From NCBI RefSeq assembly GCF_030463535.1, contig NC_132899.1, forward strand, positions 16,780,490-16,844,489: 64,000 nucleotides of DNA. The letters are read 5' to 3'. The notes beneath the pieces are model-generated. The model was not told the origin of the DNA. It was given only the letters and a program-made list of their open reading frames with translations, and ran no database searches. Below, piece by piece: positions 40,301-52,044 of this stretch; position 1 is the stretch's first letter, and each line of letters begins with the position of its first letter. Source of the stretch: Salminus brasiliensis (Eukaryota; Chordata; Actinopteri; Characiformes; Bryconidae). Position numbers and translations under genes: made by a program.

Positions 40301-42715
40301 TACACTGATGAGTCAAAACATTAAGACCACCCGCCTAATATGCTGATGGTCATCTGTGCACCAGCTAAATATCTCACTCTACCAGACCAAGATCAGAGAA
40401 GGTGTTCTGTGGTATCTGGCACCAATACATTAGCATCAAATCCTTGACCTCTTCAGTCATTTGAGAGGTGGATCTACTGCAAATCTGAACAGGTAAACGC
40501 CACACGCGTACCTAGCCATGCAAGTAATGTAAAAGAAAACAGCCTCATCAGACCAGGCAAACTTATTCTATTGCTCCAAGGTCCAGTTCAGACACGTGTG
40601 TGCCCATTATAGGCACTTTTGATTGTATTAAAATAGGCACTCTACAGCTATGCACAGTTGTGCCACAGTACTTGTGCACAGTACACAGTAGCCCTTCTGT
40701 CAGTTCCATCCAGATGGGAAAGCTTTCTTTCCCATGTCGTTTAGTTACCCACTACAGCTGACCAGAAGCACAATTTCCCCCTTGCCACAGTTCGACATGA
40801 CATTCATGCCTGACCATTATTCGTGTGTTCAACACAAAGACTAGAAGAACAGGCTACTTAGTAACTGTCTTACATCCCAGACCATCACATGTGCAGTTAA
40901 AAAGGTAAAGGTAAAGGTGCACGTATTTGTCACTGTACAGTGTACACTGTACAGCGAAATGTGTCCTCCGCATTTAACCCATCTGGTAGTGAACACACAC
41001 TCACACACACACACATGTGTTAGGGGCAGTGAGTACACACACACCCCCAGAGCGGTGGGCAGCCAACTCCAGCGCCCGGGGAGCAGAGAGGGTAAAGGGC
41101 CTTGCTATGGGTTAATTAATGTTATTCACTTTATCTATGAGTGATCGTAATGTTGTAGTACTGGTGTAGTGCCTGCCTTTGTCAACAAAAACAAAAATTA
41201 AATAAATATTGGACCAGTGTAAACAGAGAACTAGTAAAGTAACAAGTAGTAGCTGGAGGCACATTACCAACTTGGCAGAACTTTCCAGTATAGTTGTCAG
41301 GACACACACACTGGAAGCTGCCTTTTTTACTCCCTTGTTCACACGTTCCACCATTCAAGCAGGGACTCGGCTTACAGGGTGAAGCTAAAGGAGAAAAAGT
41401 ATCACTAAAAGTATACATAGTTTCTAAAAGAATGTGAAACAATACATCCCAGATCTCACTAGCACGGATCAGCGCTACTGAGAAAGAGGGGCCATACTCA
41501 CGTTTCTTGCACCTGGGAGGCCGGTAGGGGGCTCTGCACTTGCACTCATAAAAGGGCTCTTCTGGAATGCGGACACATTCACCTTGGCCACACTTCACAT
41601 TTTTACACACATTCTCAACTGGAAAACAGAAAGAAAAGCACACTGTCACCACCAGACCCGTTTATCTTTAAGTGTGTAAGAACAGATGTTGATGTACAGG
41701 GCTCTGACCATCTTGACACTTTTTGCCTATGAATGGTCGAGGGCAGGTGCATTTATAAGGTCCATCAATTCCAGTCTCACATGTTCCATTGTTTAGACAG
41801 GGGTTCGAGTCACACATGTCTAGGAGGGAGGGGAAAAAAAATTATATTTGAAATAATTATGCTATTTCTATCCCAATGCATGACATCACATATACGCTAC
41901 ATGGACAAAAGTACTGGGACACCTACATGACATCCCATTCTATGGGATGGGATATGCATTCCATAGGCATTAGGATGCCGGCATGGCTGCATGGCACATT
42001 AAGGCTAAGATTGGGGACCCATGTGTGATAGTTCTGTCGTTCTATGCAGTATGTCCATTACCTGTCTCATCGAAAAGGTCAAACAGCCAGTCAATGGTGC
42101 TGTTAATAACCTCGTCCAAATCAGGATCCTCAGAGTCGTAGTCGGAGAAATACTCACTGAGAGCTTTGGAAAGAATAAATATTTGTATATCCAGTTTTTC
42201 ACAGTGAGTTAACGTGTGTCATTAATGTAACTGTTTTGAGTTTTTTATTATGACAAACTTTCTACATCATACAGATATTGTATGTTATTGACTTATAGAC
42301 TCCCAGGCTCACCATCTAATATACCACCCACAGTGTCCCAGAAGATATCCTAAAACAGTAAGCAGAGCATGAAGACCAGTCAGAAACAATCTTAGCCTTT
42401 AAATGAATAATTTAACTCTTGTTAGATGTTTATGGGCAGTCCTGGTTTAGTGCACTCATTGATCCAGATGTCTCTGGCAAATAAAAATGAGGAACACACT
42501 GGAAAAGTCATTTTGCACACCAGGCCACACCAGGTCTTCAAATACTTTAACTTACAATGTAGTGCTTGGAGAATTTCATTGATATTAGATCATTAACCAT
42601 AGTCACTGTTTTACATAACATAATGAATTGAAGAAAAGCCACTACGCACCTCAACCGCTCCTGCAGGCTGACTGAAGCTCTGAAGGCTCAGCAGGAGCAG
42701 CAGCAGTGGGAGCAT
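37379..42715 (-). CDS. habp2: Hyaluronan-binding protein 2-like serine protease, copy B
   Basis: Tandem paralogue of copy A, same strand and same 13-exon structure. Exons: 42715-42650, 42349-42313, 42163-42062, 41819-41709, 41618-41502, 41384-41268, 40250-40097, 39383-39289, 39184-38935, 38852-38704, 38603-38469, 38366-38221, 37540-37379. The phases close to 546 aa. It has a signal peptide ([16 protein letters not shown]), an acidic segment, three EGF domains, a kringle and a trypsin-like domain. The triad by my count is H348, D398 and S496, with activation at ALGK|IFGG. Versus copy A, the linker exon is 18 nt shorter through a shifted acceptor, exon 10 is 6 nt longer (RMNETQMQV) and EGF3 has one extra residue. 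All splice sites look intact, so both copies appear functional. Confidence 0.92.
37706..37930 (-). mobile_element. tRNA-like SINE in habp2 B last intron
   Basis: Contains tttacggcatttagcagaca and tatccagagcgacttacaa. The reverse-strand B-box-like sequence is ggttcgattcccgg (plus strand ccgggaatcgaacc at 37850). The end gtggtagctcagtggcaggt is tRNA-like. The rest of the intron (37541-38220) is unremarkable. Confidence 0.6.
39735..39960. mobile_element. Dispersed repeat in habp2 B intron 7
   Basis: Shares ctcatcagaccaggcaacct, ttctccaaggttcagtccag and gtgtaggcactcttgat with the repeat at about 40300-40700, so two copies of one family lie within 1 kb. Preceded at 39550-39710 by another short repeat ending ctgatcta. 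Confidence 0.5.
40300..40700. mobile_element. Dispersed DNA-transposon-like repeat in habp2 B intron 6
   Basis: Begins gatgagtcaaaacattaaga, an end sequence I associate with non-autonomous DNA elements of fishes. It continues with cagcctcatcagaccaggca. No transposase. Class uncertain. Confidence 0.45.
40896..41105 (-). mobile_element. 5'-truncated copy of the tRNA-derived SINE
   Basis: The reverse complement matches the tail of the SINE at 12552 (ggccctttaccctctctgct, gtactcactgcccctaacac, ttaaatgcggaggacacatt). The tRNA head is missing. Confidence 0.7.
41893..41945 (-). mobile_element. Short fragment with family-A type end
   Basis: The sequence ctacatggacaaaagtactg ggacacc resembles the family-A right end in reverse orientation. 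It lies in habp2 B intron 3, in the place where copy A carries the Tc1 element. Confidence 0.4.
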
Positions 42716-42828
42716 AGTGCTGAGAATGCTGGACACAGGAAAGAAACCACTACAACCCACAGCACTGAGGCAATGATGTCCAGGGTTGCTTCTTGGACAT
42801 TCATACAGTATCTCTTATCTCTCTGGCT

Positions 42829-42841
42829 GCTAATCATTAGC
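42829..42841 (-). promoter_or_regulatory. HNF1-like palindrome upstream of habp2 B
   Basis: The sequence GCTAATGATTAGC is a perfect palindrome about the central G/C, matching HNF1 GTTAATNATTAAC at 11 of 13 positions, and lies about 114 bp before the ATG. It is the counterpart of the copy A site at 36310. Confidence 0.5.
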
Positions 42842-43021
42842 CCACAGCATTGATTTTTTATTCTGTCCAACCGTGCCACTAATACACACAAGGCATATTC
42901 CATTTCATCTGTTTTTAACCTAAAGGCCAAAGCACAGTTACTTTTCGACACTTTCTAAGATAACTACCAGTCAGTGTGCTGGTAAAAGCGTCAACCTCTA
43001 CTAGAGGTCTTGACTTCATTT

Positions 43022-43348
43022 AGCTGTGTAAATGCACTCTGCACAGCTGTACAGATGTTCATGTTCTGTAAATGTTTACATCATCTGTAACTTTCTGTAC
43101 ATAATAGTTTGTGTATATGTCTACTCAGGCTACATTTGGATATGTAGTATTCATACCTGTTCAAGTACAGATTTTGACATCTCTACTAGCTCCCTCAACT
43201 CTATTACTCTTAGTACTTTTTACACATTATTATTCTTTATTTTATGTATTGTTTAGTGTACTTTTCTCTCCTAGATTTAGACATCATTACTTGTAAATTC
43301 CTCTCACCAAGTAAAATTCCTTGTATCTGTTTCTGTTTCTGATTCTGT
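43022..43348 (+). mobile_element. Retroelement 3' tail-like repeat
   Basis: Shares actctgcacagctgtacaga, catctgtaactttctgta and attccttgtatctgtttctg with 56440-56765, and ends in a tctgattctg run. It looks like the 3' end of a non-LTR retroelement or its SINE partner. It interrupts the region shared by the two habp2 promoters. Confidence 0.5.
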
Positions 43349-43769
43349 CAAGTCAGTTAGACCATATATTGTGACCGTTATACATCCCTTATGATGCCAT
43401 CCTTAACTTTTACTGAGCTCAGCCCATAGGTCAATGGCCATGTTGCAAGGTCATGTTGTTTACTTTGTACTAGGAACCCGAGCTCACCTTCACTAAAGCA
43501 TTACAAACAAACAGATCATTAAATATTCGCTCAGGGGCCCATGCTGTAAAGTGGGAGGACATTTGCTACTTGTGTTTGTGGTTCGAACATGCAACATAAT
43601 ATAAGCAAGTTAACTGTCTGTGTTGTCAAACGATAGGATAGTCAGTTTGGTAAACTAACGGGCTGCAATTAAGAGTCAGTAACTAAATAAGAGTCAGAAG
43701 AGTAAAGAACCAAACATTAGATGTCACCTAGCTGCTTATGGTTAAGCTTGGGCTGAAGTCAGTCACCTA

Positions 43770-44105
43770 CACCATGTTCAAACTTCCCCTTTAATGAATG
43801 CATTCAGATACTGTAGCACCTTGGCACAAATGTGCAAATGCACACACACACAGCTTGTCTAGTCCCTGTAGAGAAGTATTGCCAATAGCATAGGACCATG
43901 CCTAATGTTAGGTGTGGGCTAGAGGGGTATAAACTTTTGGAGAAGTGGGACTTTGTTCTTTGGAATGATGGTGCTCAATCCAATAAATTGCATAGTAATG
44001 AATTCATTTGGGATGAAATGCAAACAAAACCTCACAGCAATGCCCCCTTTCTAATAGATAGGCTTACATCCAAACGTGTCCCAATACTTCTGTCCATATA
44101 ACGTA
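43770..44105 (+). mobile_element. Family-A mariner-like MITE
   Basis: Contains taggtgtgggctagaggggt and ends cccaatacttctgtccatat aacgta. The left end is worn. Confidence 0.65.
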
Positions 44106-44523
44106 CATAATGCATACTCACCTTTATGTAGCATACATAAAGCAAGACATTCTACTTCACATGTATCTACTTCTGCATTCATAAATGGTCACTATTTTCA
44201 TATTTATATTCATATTACTAGTTACTTCGGTCACTCACTTATCCTGCTTATTGCACAACACTGCACAGACAATTCTGCACATATACCAAACATCCTATCC
44301 CATGCTCCTGCACGGGACATGCAACTGTACACTTTTGTGTAATGTTCTTATTTCTGTATATGCATTTAGTTCTATATATTATATATTATATCTCTCTATT
44401 TCTATGCTTTCCTACTAGTTGTACCATGTATAACTGTGCATGTGAGCAATACACTTTGTTGTATTAAGTTTGTGACACCAAGATAATAGTCATTCAGTCT
44501 GTGATTTCAGTTTTTCATTTTTT

Positions 44524-44529
44524 TTTATT
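44524..44529 (-). terminator. dnmbp: Candidate dnmbp polyadenylation signal
   Basis: AATAAA on the minus strand, about 1 kb downstream of the dnmbp stop codon at 45532-45534. Confidence 0.4.
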
Positions 44530-45531
44530 CAAATGAGAAAATAATTGATCACTTGACACTGGAAAACAGAAATACATTTTGTTCTATACAGCATGAGAGA
44601 TTAATATGATAGTAGGAGAATCATAACCAGTATCTGAAAGTGGGAAACATCTGAAGGCTCTTAGGGGTCTCACTTGTACCAGTGGTTGAACTCTCAAATA
44701 TTGGTCAAATCCCAAGATTGTTCTAGCTCTTAAAAACTCACTCACAGGAGAGTGCATCATAAAAAAAAAATCATTCAAAAGGTGAAAAAGGCAGAATACA
44801 GAAGTGTTGTACTTTATAAAATGCATCACATTTCATTCAGATTCTCAGAAAACCTACACTTTTTCAGTAGAATCTTGCTCTGAATGTTGCGAAGAATCAA
44901 CAGGTGAATGAGGGATGTGTCTGTCTCAAGGTGAACTATGATTGGCTAACAACCAAGGCTAGATGTCTCAAACACACCACACTCACACCACTGCTTTAAC
45001 CCCCCACAAAACATGCACACTCTCTCAGCATCAAATGACTATTCATGCCCAGTGTCAGGCAAACACAGGTTTTCCTCACTTCATGTATACCACTTAAGCG
45101 CTACCACTATTCTTGTACTGCTCCCATTCAACCACTTATAGTATAGGCATTAGGAGTGCATTTAGAAACCTGAACAAAACCCATGCTGTCACAGTCCATC
45201 TCATTTTCTCCTCGGAAACCGTAATGCACGGTGCTTAACCGTTTCACTACAGCCACGAGGGAGAGGTCTAGGGTTACAGTCCAGAACAGAACAGAATGCA
45301 AAATATAGATAAGTCATAAATACAGTCATGGAGAATCACATTCTCTTCCGATCAGCAGCAATGACCAGTTTCAAAAGAATTCCGTTCTCTTTCACCACAT
45401 CAATCCATCTCCCATTTAGCAAAGGCACAGTAAAGTCCTTTCTTCAGTGTGTCTCCTCAGCTGAGCTTATTTTGTGGTGAGCTGGGGTGGTTGGAGTGCT
45501 CTCTGAATCTCCCCATATGAATGCAGTGTAC

Positions 45532-47961
45532 TCAAGTGTACTCTGACTTGCGGATGTAGTTGGAGGGGACGTAGCCCCGCCTTCCTCCAGCTTCTCCGAG
45601 CCACCATTCTGGGTTACCATTCATGTCCTGAAACTCCAGGATTCGTACTTTCTGGTTGGCAGAGATGCTCAGCTCATTTGCGCATCTTGCATTGAAAGAA
45701 TAGAGAGCATAATATATCTAAAAAAAGAAGAGAAACAAAGAAACAGCTTAAGAACTCAGCATATCAGCAAATCACAGGTCACAGATATCTGAAATTCTTT
45801 TACACCATTTGAAACCAGCTACCTTTTCATTTCTGTGAACACTGTATGATGAGGGGACCAGTTTAAATGGTCCACAATTAAATTATTAATAAAATGTAGA
45901 GATGAACGCTTTAATAATTTTATTAAAACGTATTATATCCCATCGACCCAGCTTACCTGATGCCCATCCAACTCTGGGTCAGGGTCAGGCTCTATGTACT
46001 CATCAGCAGGGTACTGAGGCTTCTTCTGGTGCAATGTGCAGTCCCCGTTCCGTCTCTGTTGAGAGCTACTGGCTGTGTACCTCTGAGATGGCTCATGTCT
46101 AGATTTCCAATTAGAGGAGCAAGAGTCTGTCTCTGAAGAGTCTGAGAGGTCTCTGCGATTTGTTGGAGTGCTGTAGTTGGAGCCAGAGGAATCTTTATCA
46201 TCAGTAAGATTCTGGGACAAAGGCTCTGAATAGTCCCTGTGATTCGCATCATTGTGATAGGCTGTATCAGACAGTTCTCTGTGATTAGAAGAATTCCTGT
46301 AGGATAAGTCAAGGGAATCCCTCTGATTTGTAGGGGGGCAATTAGATGTAGGAGCATCTCGGTGGGGGTTTCTCCTGGAGGTGGCAGAGTCCTGAGTGGG
46401 GCGTGGGGATGCGTGGTTTGAGGGTGCCGCTGTGGAGAAGCTGACGGTGGATGTTTCCTGGTTGAACGTCAGAGTGCTGTTGCTGTTTTGCCGTGAGAAC
46501 ACAGGGGAGGAGCCGCCGTAACCAGACTCATTGGAGGACTGGCTCTCAATAGACACATCTGATTGGCTTCTACGTGGGTTATAGGGCTTTAAGAAGGAAC
46601 TGTAAACAAAGCCCTTTGTGGCTATGGATAAGCACATTGAACAAGTGTTATTCCAACAAGCCTAAATGTGTGTAACACAATCTCAAAACAAGTGACCAAC
46701 ATTTAAGCCATTCTGAAGGTAAATACATACCACCATTGTCTATGAGCCAGCGATTCTGGCTTCCCATGGGGTCCTGCTGTTTGATGACACCCACTATGTC
46801 ACCCTCTAATATGGACACATCCAGGTCCTGTGCGGCATTAAAGTTCCTTTCAGCCTGGAAGAGTTTCTCTGGGGTGTAGCGGGCCAGCAGCCCTGCCCGG
46901 TGCTCGTCTGTCTGCAGTACATAATTGGGCTACACACAGAGGAAATCGGGAAGAGGCAACAGTTAACAACAGTCAGATTCCTGATGATCTTAGTAAGATT
47001 TATCAAATATCAGTTTGCCTGGATATAGGACACTTTTATTGCAGGGGTAAAGGAAAGTTGAGGGTTGGAGTTTGGCAATATTTCTTCTCTAACACACCTA
47101 ATAAACCTGCTAATTCATAAGGAAGTTGAATCTGGTGTGGGAAAACCCAGTTCTGGAGGAATAATCCAGTTCTGGAGGACCTAATCCCAGCCCTGCTGTA
47201 ATTAGGTGCAATATGCCTGGGATGGATTGTTACGAATGAGTGAGACTCACAGGGCTCTGCAGATGCTTCTTGGAAGTTTGTTTCTCTAGGGTCTTCCTTT
47301 CGAAGGGCTTGCGAGAAGTGGGCAGGTTCTCAGGGAAAAAGCTGAAGCTTTGTAACAGCTGCAGTACTCGGCCATGTTCCTCCTGAAACAGTGACACCGG
47401 GTTCCCCTCTGTGCCACCAAAGCCAGACAGCTGAGAGAGAAATGGTAGTAATGGTTAGGATGATGATCTAGTTATGAATGTATGTGAATATATATATATA
47501 TATATATATAATAAAGTAAGAGGCCACCCTACATGATCAGTTTCTCTGGTTTTACTATTTATAGGCAATGTGTTTAGGGAAATGAACATCTGTGTTGTAG
47601 TTCATAAACAATGGGGAACATTTTCCCTAAGTTCCAAATAAAAAATATTTTGAGCATTTATTGACAGAAATGACAACTGCTCAAAACAACTGATCAAATA
47701 ATGCAAAGAAATCATTATAATAATTATAATGAAAATAAGTTATTATGGAATTTAAACAACACAGTACTATTATTTGATTTCTGAGAGCATTCAAAAATCA
47801 CTATGGTGAAATAACCTTGACTGATAATCACATCATGGCAGGCTCTCCACTAGTCTTTCACATTGCTGTTGGGTGACTTCATGCCAAATAAATGGCTGCC
47901 ATACACGTAGAGATGCAAAATTAAGAAAAAAAACATTAAGTGGTCTTAATTTTTTCCAGAG

Positions 47962-48033
<72 letters not shown>

Positions 48034-51000
48034 TTAAGGTTTTCATTAACATTTAAGGTTTCAATATACAGTTACAAATTAGGTTTATTATCAAAATGTA
48101 CACACTTTTGGCTGTTTGCAATAAACCAATCAAACAAGAACAATTTAGCTCAATACAACTAAGATAACCAGTGCTTTCTCCAAATTCAACATAAAACTTT
48201 TTTTTACTGTAGTTTCAGGAATGATTCAACCCCTTCATGACAAGAGTCTTTAGTACTTAGTGAGGCACCCTTTTACTGTTATGATCTTCTGCAAAAAAAT
48301 AGCCAGGATGCTTCACCTGATTTCTGAAGAATTATTTCTTATGGGCAGTATCTTCCACTTCTCTAATATTCTTGAGTTTGCGTGCTGCCACTGCCTTCCT
48401 CAAGTCCCACTAACAATTTTCTATGGGGTTCAAGTCAGGTGACTGTGAAAGCCACTCCAGAATCTTCCAGAGCAACTTTTGAAAGCAGGATATATGAATT
48501 TATATTGCCCTCCACATGCTGCAGGTTTCCAGTGCCACAGGAGCAAAGCAGCCCCAAGGAATCACAGAGCTACCAGCATGCGTTACTGTAGATAGGATGT
48601 TCTTTTCAGTGTATACTTCATTCTTCCTCCTCCACACATACTGCTGATCCCCAGCTTAAAAAAGTTCCAAATGTGTGCTCTTATACAGGGAGATGAATAG
48701 TTCTAAAACTACAGTAGCCATTATTGGCAGAATTTTGTGCTGCATAGGAGAAAGCATGGGTTATATATTTGTTGCATTGGGCGATTTGAATGGTTGTATA
48801 TGGTTGGGAGTATTTTGCTAATTTTATAATTTGTAGTTTGTGTGTGTATAACTTTTTAATGTGTAATTTATTGCTTGATTGACTACTTCTGAAATAAGAT
48901 ACATTTTATTTGCCACTTTAGCTTTAAACCTCTAAATCAGACTCTTATCTTTGGCACACCCACTACTGCTGCACACCTTGCCTTTTATAACTCCCTTCAG
49001 TTCCTCACCTGCAGTAATGGAGTGAGCTCTCCCAGTGTGAGGCGGATGAAGTCTTTCTGGGCCTGAGCAAAGCCCCGCACACAACTGGTAAAAAGATCCT
49101 CTGCAGCGTGGTGAAACTTGGGCAGCTCATCCAGCAGCTGGGCGTTCAGGGCCTCATAGTTGTTCCGTGCCGCCTGCAGTTCTTCTTGCACACGCTTGTC
49201 TTTCAGCCTGTCTGCTCGCTCCTTACAGTTATCGTAGTCAAGGAGTTTGTCGAATCGCTTCTGGATCAGTTTGTGTGGCCCAGCAAACATGGATAGCAGC
49301 TGTGTCAGGGGAGAGATGACCAGTGCCTCTGTCCTCTCCTTCTACTCAGAGACACAGACACATACACAGATGTTTAGAGTCAGGCAGGTAGCCACATTAA
49401 ATGTATGTAAATATAAAATCTAATACATTAAAATTGGAACACACTGACCACAAAATTATAGCATTTGTTTTTCACCTGGGACTTTACCTTATTTGAATAG
49501 ATAAATAGTAAAAAACAGATACCATGCATTTGTTTAAAATTATTTGCTTGAGAAACTTATATGCTATGAGATTCTACATTTATGCACAGTGCATTTCAGT
49601 AAAGGACAAGTAATAGTGACAAGTAATATGGGAAGTGTCCAAAACTCACAAACTCAGTAAACTGTTTGTCACTGATGCAGCGGTGGGCTCTCTGGAAACG
49701 TTCAGGGTCCAGCTGTTGCTGCCGCTCTGTGTAGATGTCACAGAAACTGATGGCTGAAAGCACCTTTACTGAGGCAGACTCCTGAAAAGCAACAAAGACA
49801 AGTGTGAGATAAAGATTCTGATCCACTGCACACTCAACACTTAAAAATGCAGGTGCTAAAAAGGGTTCTTTAAACAATGTCATAGAAGGTCTTCAAATCT
49901 GGATCTTCCAGTTTCCAGTCCTGGACTTTGTAATGCTTGGTAGGTGTGACACTATGTGGCCTTAACCTGTTCCTTTAATTTCCAGTGAGATCAAAATCCA
50001 GGAAACTGGATTTAAAGCCTGGGTTTGAAGACCAGGGCTACAGAAGAGCCCTGAGTAGTGCACTGTAATAACGTCATGATTTGTATTAAAGTTAACGAGA
50101 CCAGCTGAGCACACATAAACAGCTTGTGTTCTACATATTGTGAAGTTATTATCGGTGTCTCATACAATGTTTATGCCAGGTTCACACTGCACAACTCTAG
50201 CCCCAACTTTTGAGTCACAGACTGTTTCTGGAGTTCACTGACATGAGCCTCAGGTTGGAGGCAAACCGAGCGACTGAGTCGCTGTAAACTTCTAAAAGAT
50301 GAGGGCATGCCGACTGATTGGTGATCGGCCCCCGATAAATATCTAGCAGGTTTAATATATTCACCTGTAGGTGAATCTAAATCCAGTGGTATGACTTGAT
50401 GTTAGTGCAGCGACTATTTACAGCCAATGAGCGTCTTTTACAGACATTCATTTTGGGGAAATAAATGTGTCTTGCTGCTTCATCGCTGATCAGAAGTGTA
50501 GTGTGCAAACCACAACCACTGATAGATTTCCGATTACAAGACAACAAGCTGTGTAGTGTGAGGAGTACAACTATCTGGCGGCTCTGAAAGTCGTGTAGCG
50601 AAAAAGTATTCACACCCTTATGTGTTGTAGGTAGAGGGAGATATCACGTATGAAGGATTTGATCAATCGCTCCTGAAGCCTAAATCGCTTCTCTGCTTCA
50701 TCGAATGCTTCATCCTTTATCTGAGGAAACACAAGAAAAAGAAAAAAAAACATCAATAACTACAGAAACGCTCAGACAGGGCTGGAGTGTCAGCATGCGA
50801 TGTAGAGTGGTAATGAAATAATTGTACCTGTGGTGAAATTCCAGTCAAGTGCTTGAGATGGCTGCTGACGCGGTTGGACTTTTTGATGATGGAGTGCATG
50901 CTTAGTTTGGAAATCTTGTCAATGAGCCGGTCCTCATCACCTTTGCGGTACTTCACCACTATAAACATTAGAGGGCGCACTGTGGTTAGAAATGAGTCAT

Positions 51001-51959
51001 GGCCACAGAACATGCAGTACGCTCAACAAATAGTCAAAAAAGTGAGCGAGGACAGAAAACACAAAGCACAAATGTGAGCACAAACGTTCACTTACCAAGA
51101 TCCTTCCTCCTCTTGTACTCGTTTATGTTACCGTTGATCTCTTTAACAGACAGCACAGCATGTTCCAGCTGTTTCCGATCATGGTGGGACTCTGGTGTGG
51201 CATTCAGGAGCTCCATGAGCAGCAGTGGATAGCGCATCACTCTCTGCACCGGCTTTATCAGGAAGGAACCAAGATTAATGTAGTTTGTTTTTCCCCTGAG
51301 AAAGAAAGAGAAAGTGGCTTGAGACTGTGGATTAGAGACTGTACACTCACTAACTCACTCACACATGTCTTGTCATCATTCTTTAAAAATGGACCATTAC
51401 TGTGTCATTTCTTCCTACCCATCAATCAGTAAAACTTGTGTATATCACATTTCACAAAGACAAACCTGAGAAATACGGCCAATCAAAGATACTAAAGGGA
51501 AAAACAAACTATTTTGTCACATCTGATTGATGGAATGAACACGGCCCATTTTGAAGATGATGAAGATGAACCTTTATACTAACACTGAAATGTTGCAGGA
51601 AGGGGGAAATATCAATATTTTTAAGAATGGGAAATAATTTAATTAAATTTCTGTTCTGCAGATAAGATCAAATCTGCAACAACATGAGCAGCAGAAAAGC
51701 CAAATTTGCTGAAATTTGCTTAGAGGCCATGTTAATATCTTTAAATCACCAGGTAGCGTTGTGTCAGTTGCCAGCAACAAAAAAAAACAACCAGCTGAGA
51801 AACAACAAGCAGCCAATTTTCCAATTGAGAGGGTAAATTCTGACTTGACACATTTTACATAAAATAAATCTGAAGTCTCTGGATTCTAAATAACAAATTT
51901 ACTCAGTCAAGCCAGAATACAGCCCTAACAAAGGAGAGCCAAAACAACCAAACACACAA

Positions 51960-52044
<85 letters not shown>

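Larger units (their letters stand above)
42716..45531. other. habp2 B upstream region and dnmbp 3' flank
   Basis: Holds the habp2 B promoter (to about 43560, interrupted by a retroelement tail at 43022-43348), a family-A element, a second tail-like stretch at about 44200-44470, and then the presumed dnmbp 3' UTR from 45531 down to about 44510. Confidence 0.5.
47431..49008. other. dnmbp intron packed with Tc1-related remnants and (TA)n tracts
   Basis: A MITE-like element at about 47511-47960 is bounded by TA tracts at 47486-47510 and 47961-48031. A transposase relic follows at about 48190-48700. No coding exon of dnmbp is evident. Confidence 0.55.

Noticed and set aside
45992-46357. 121-codon minus-strand frame
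   Set aside because: Shadow of the dnmbp SH3-linker exon in another frame.
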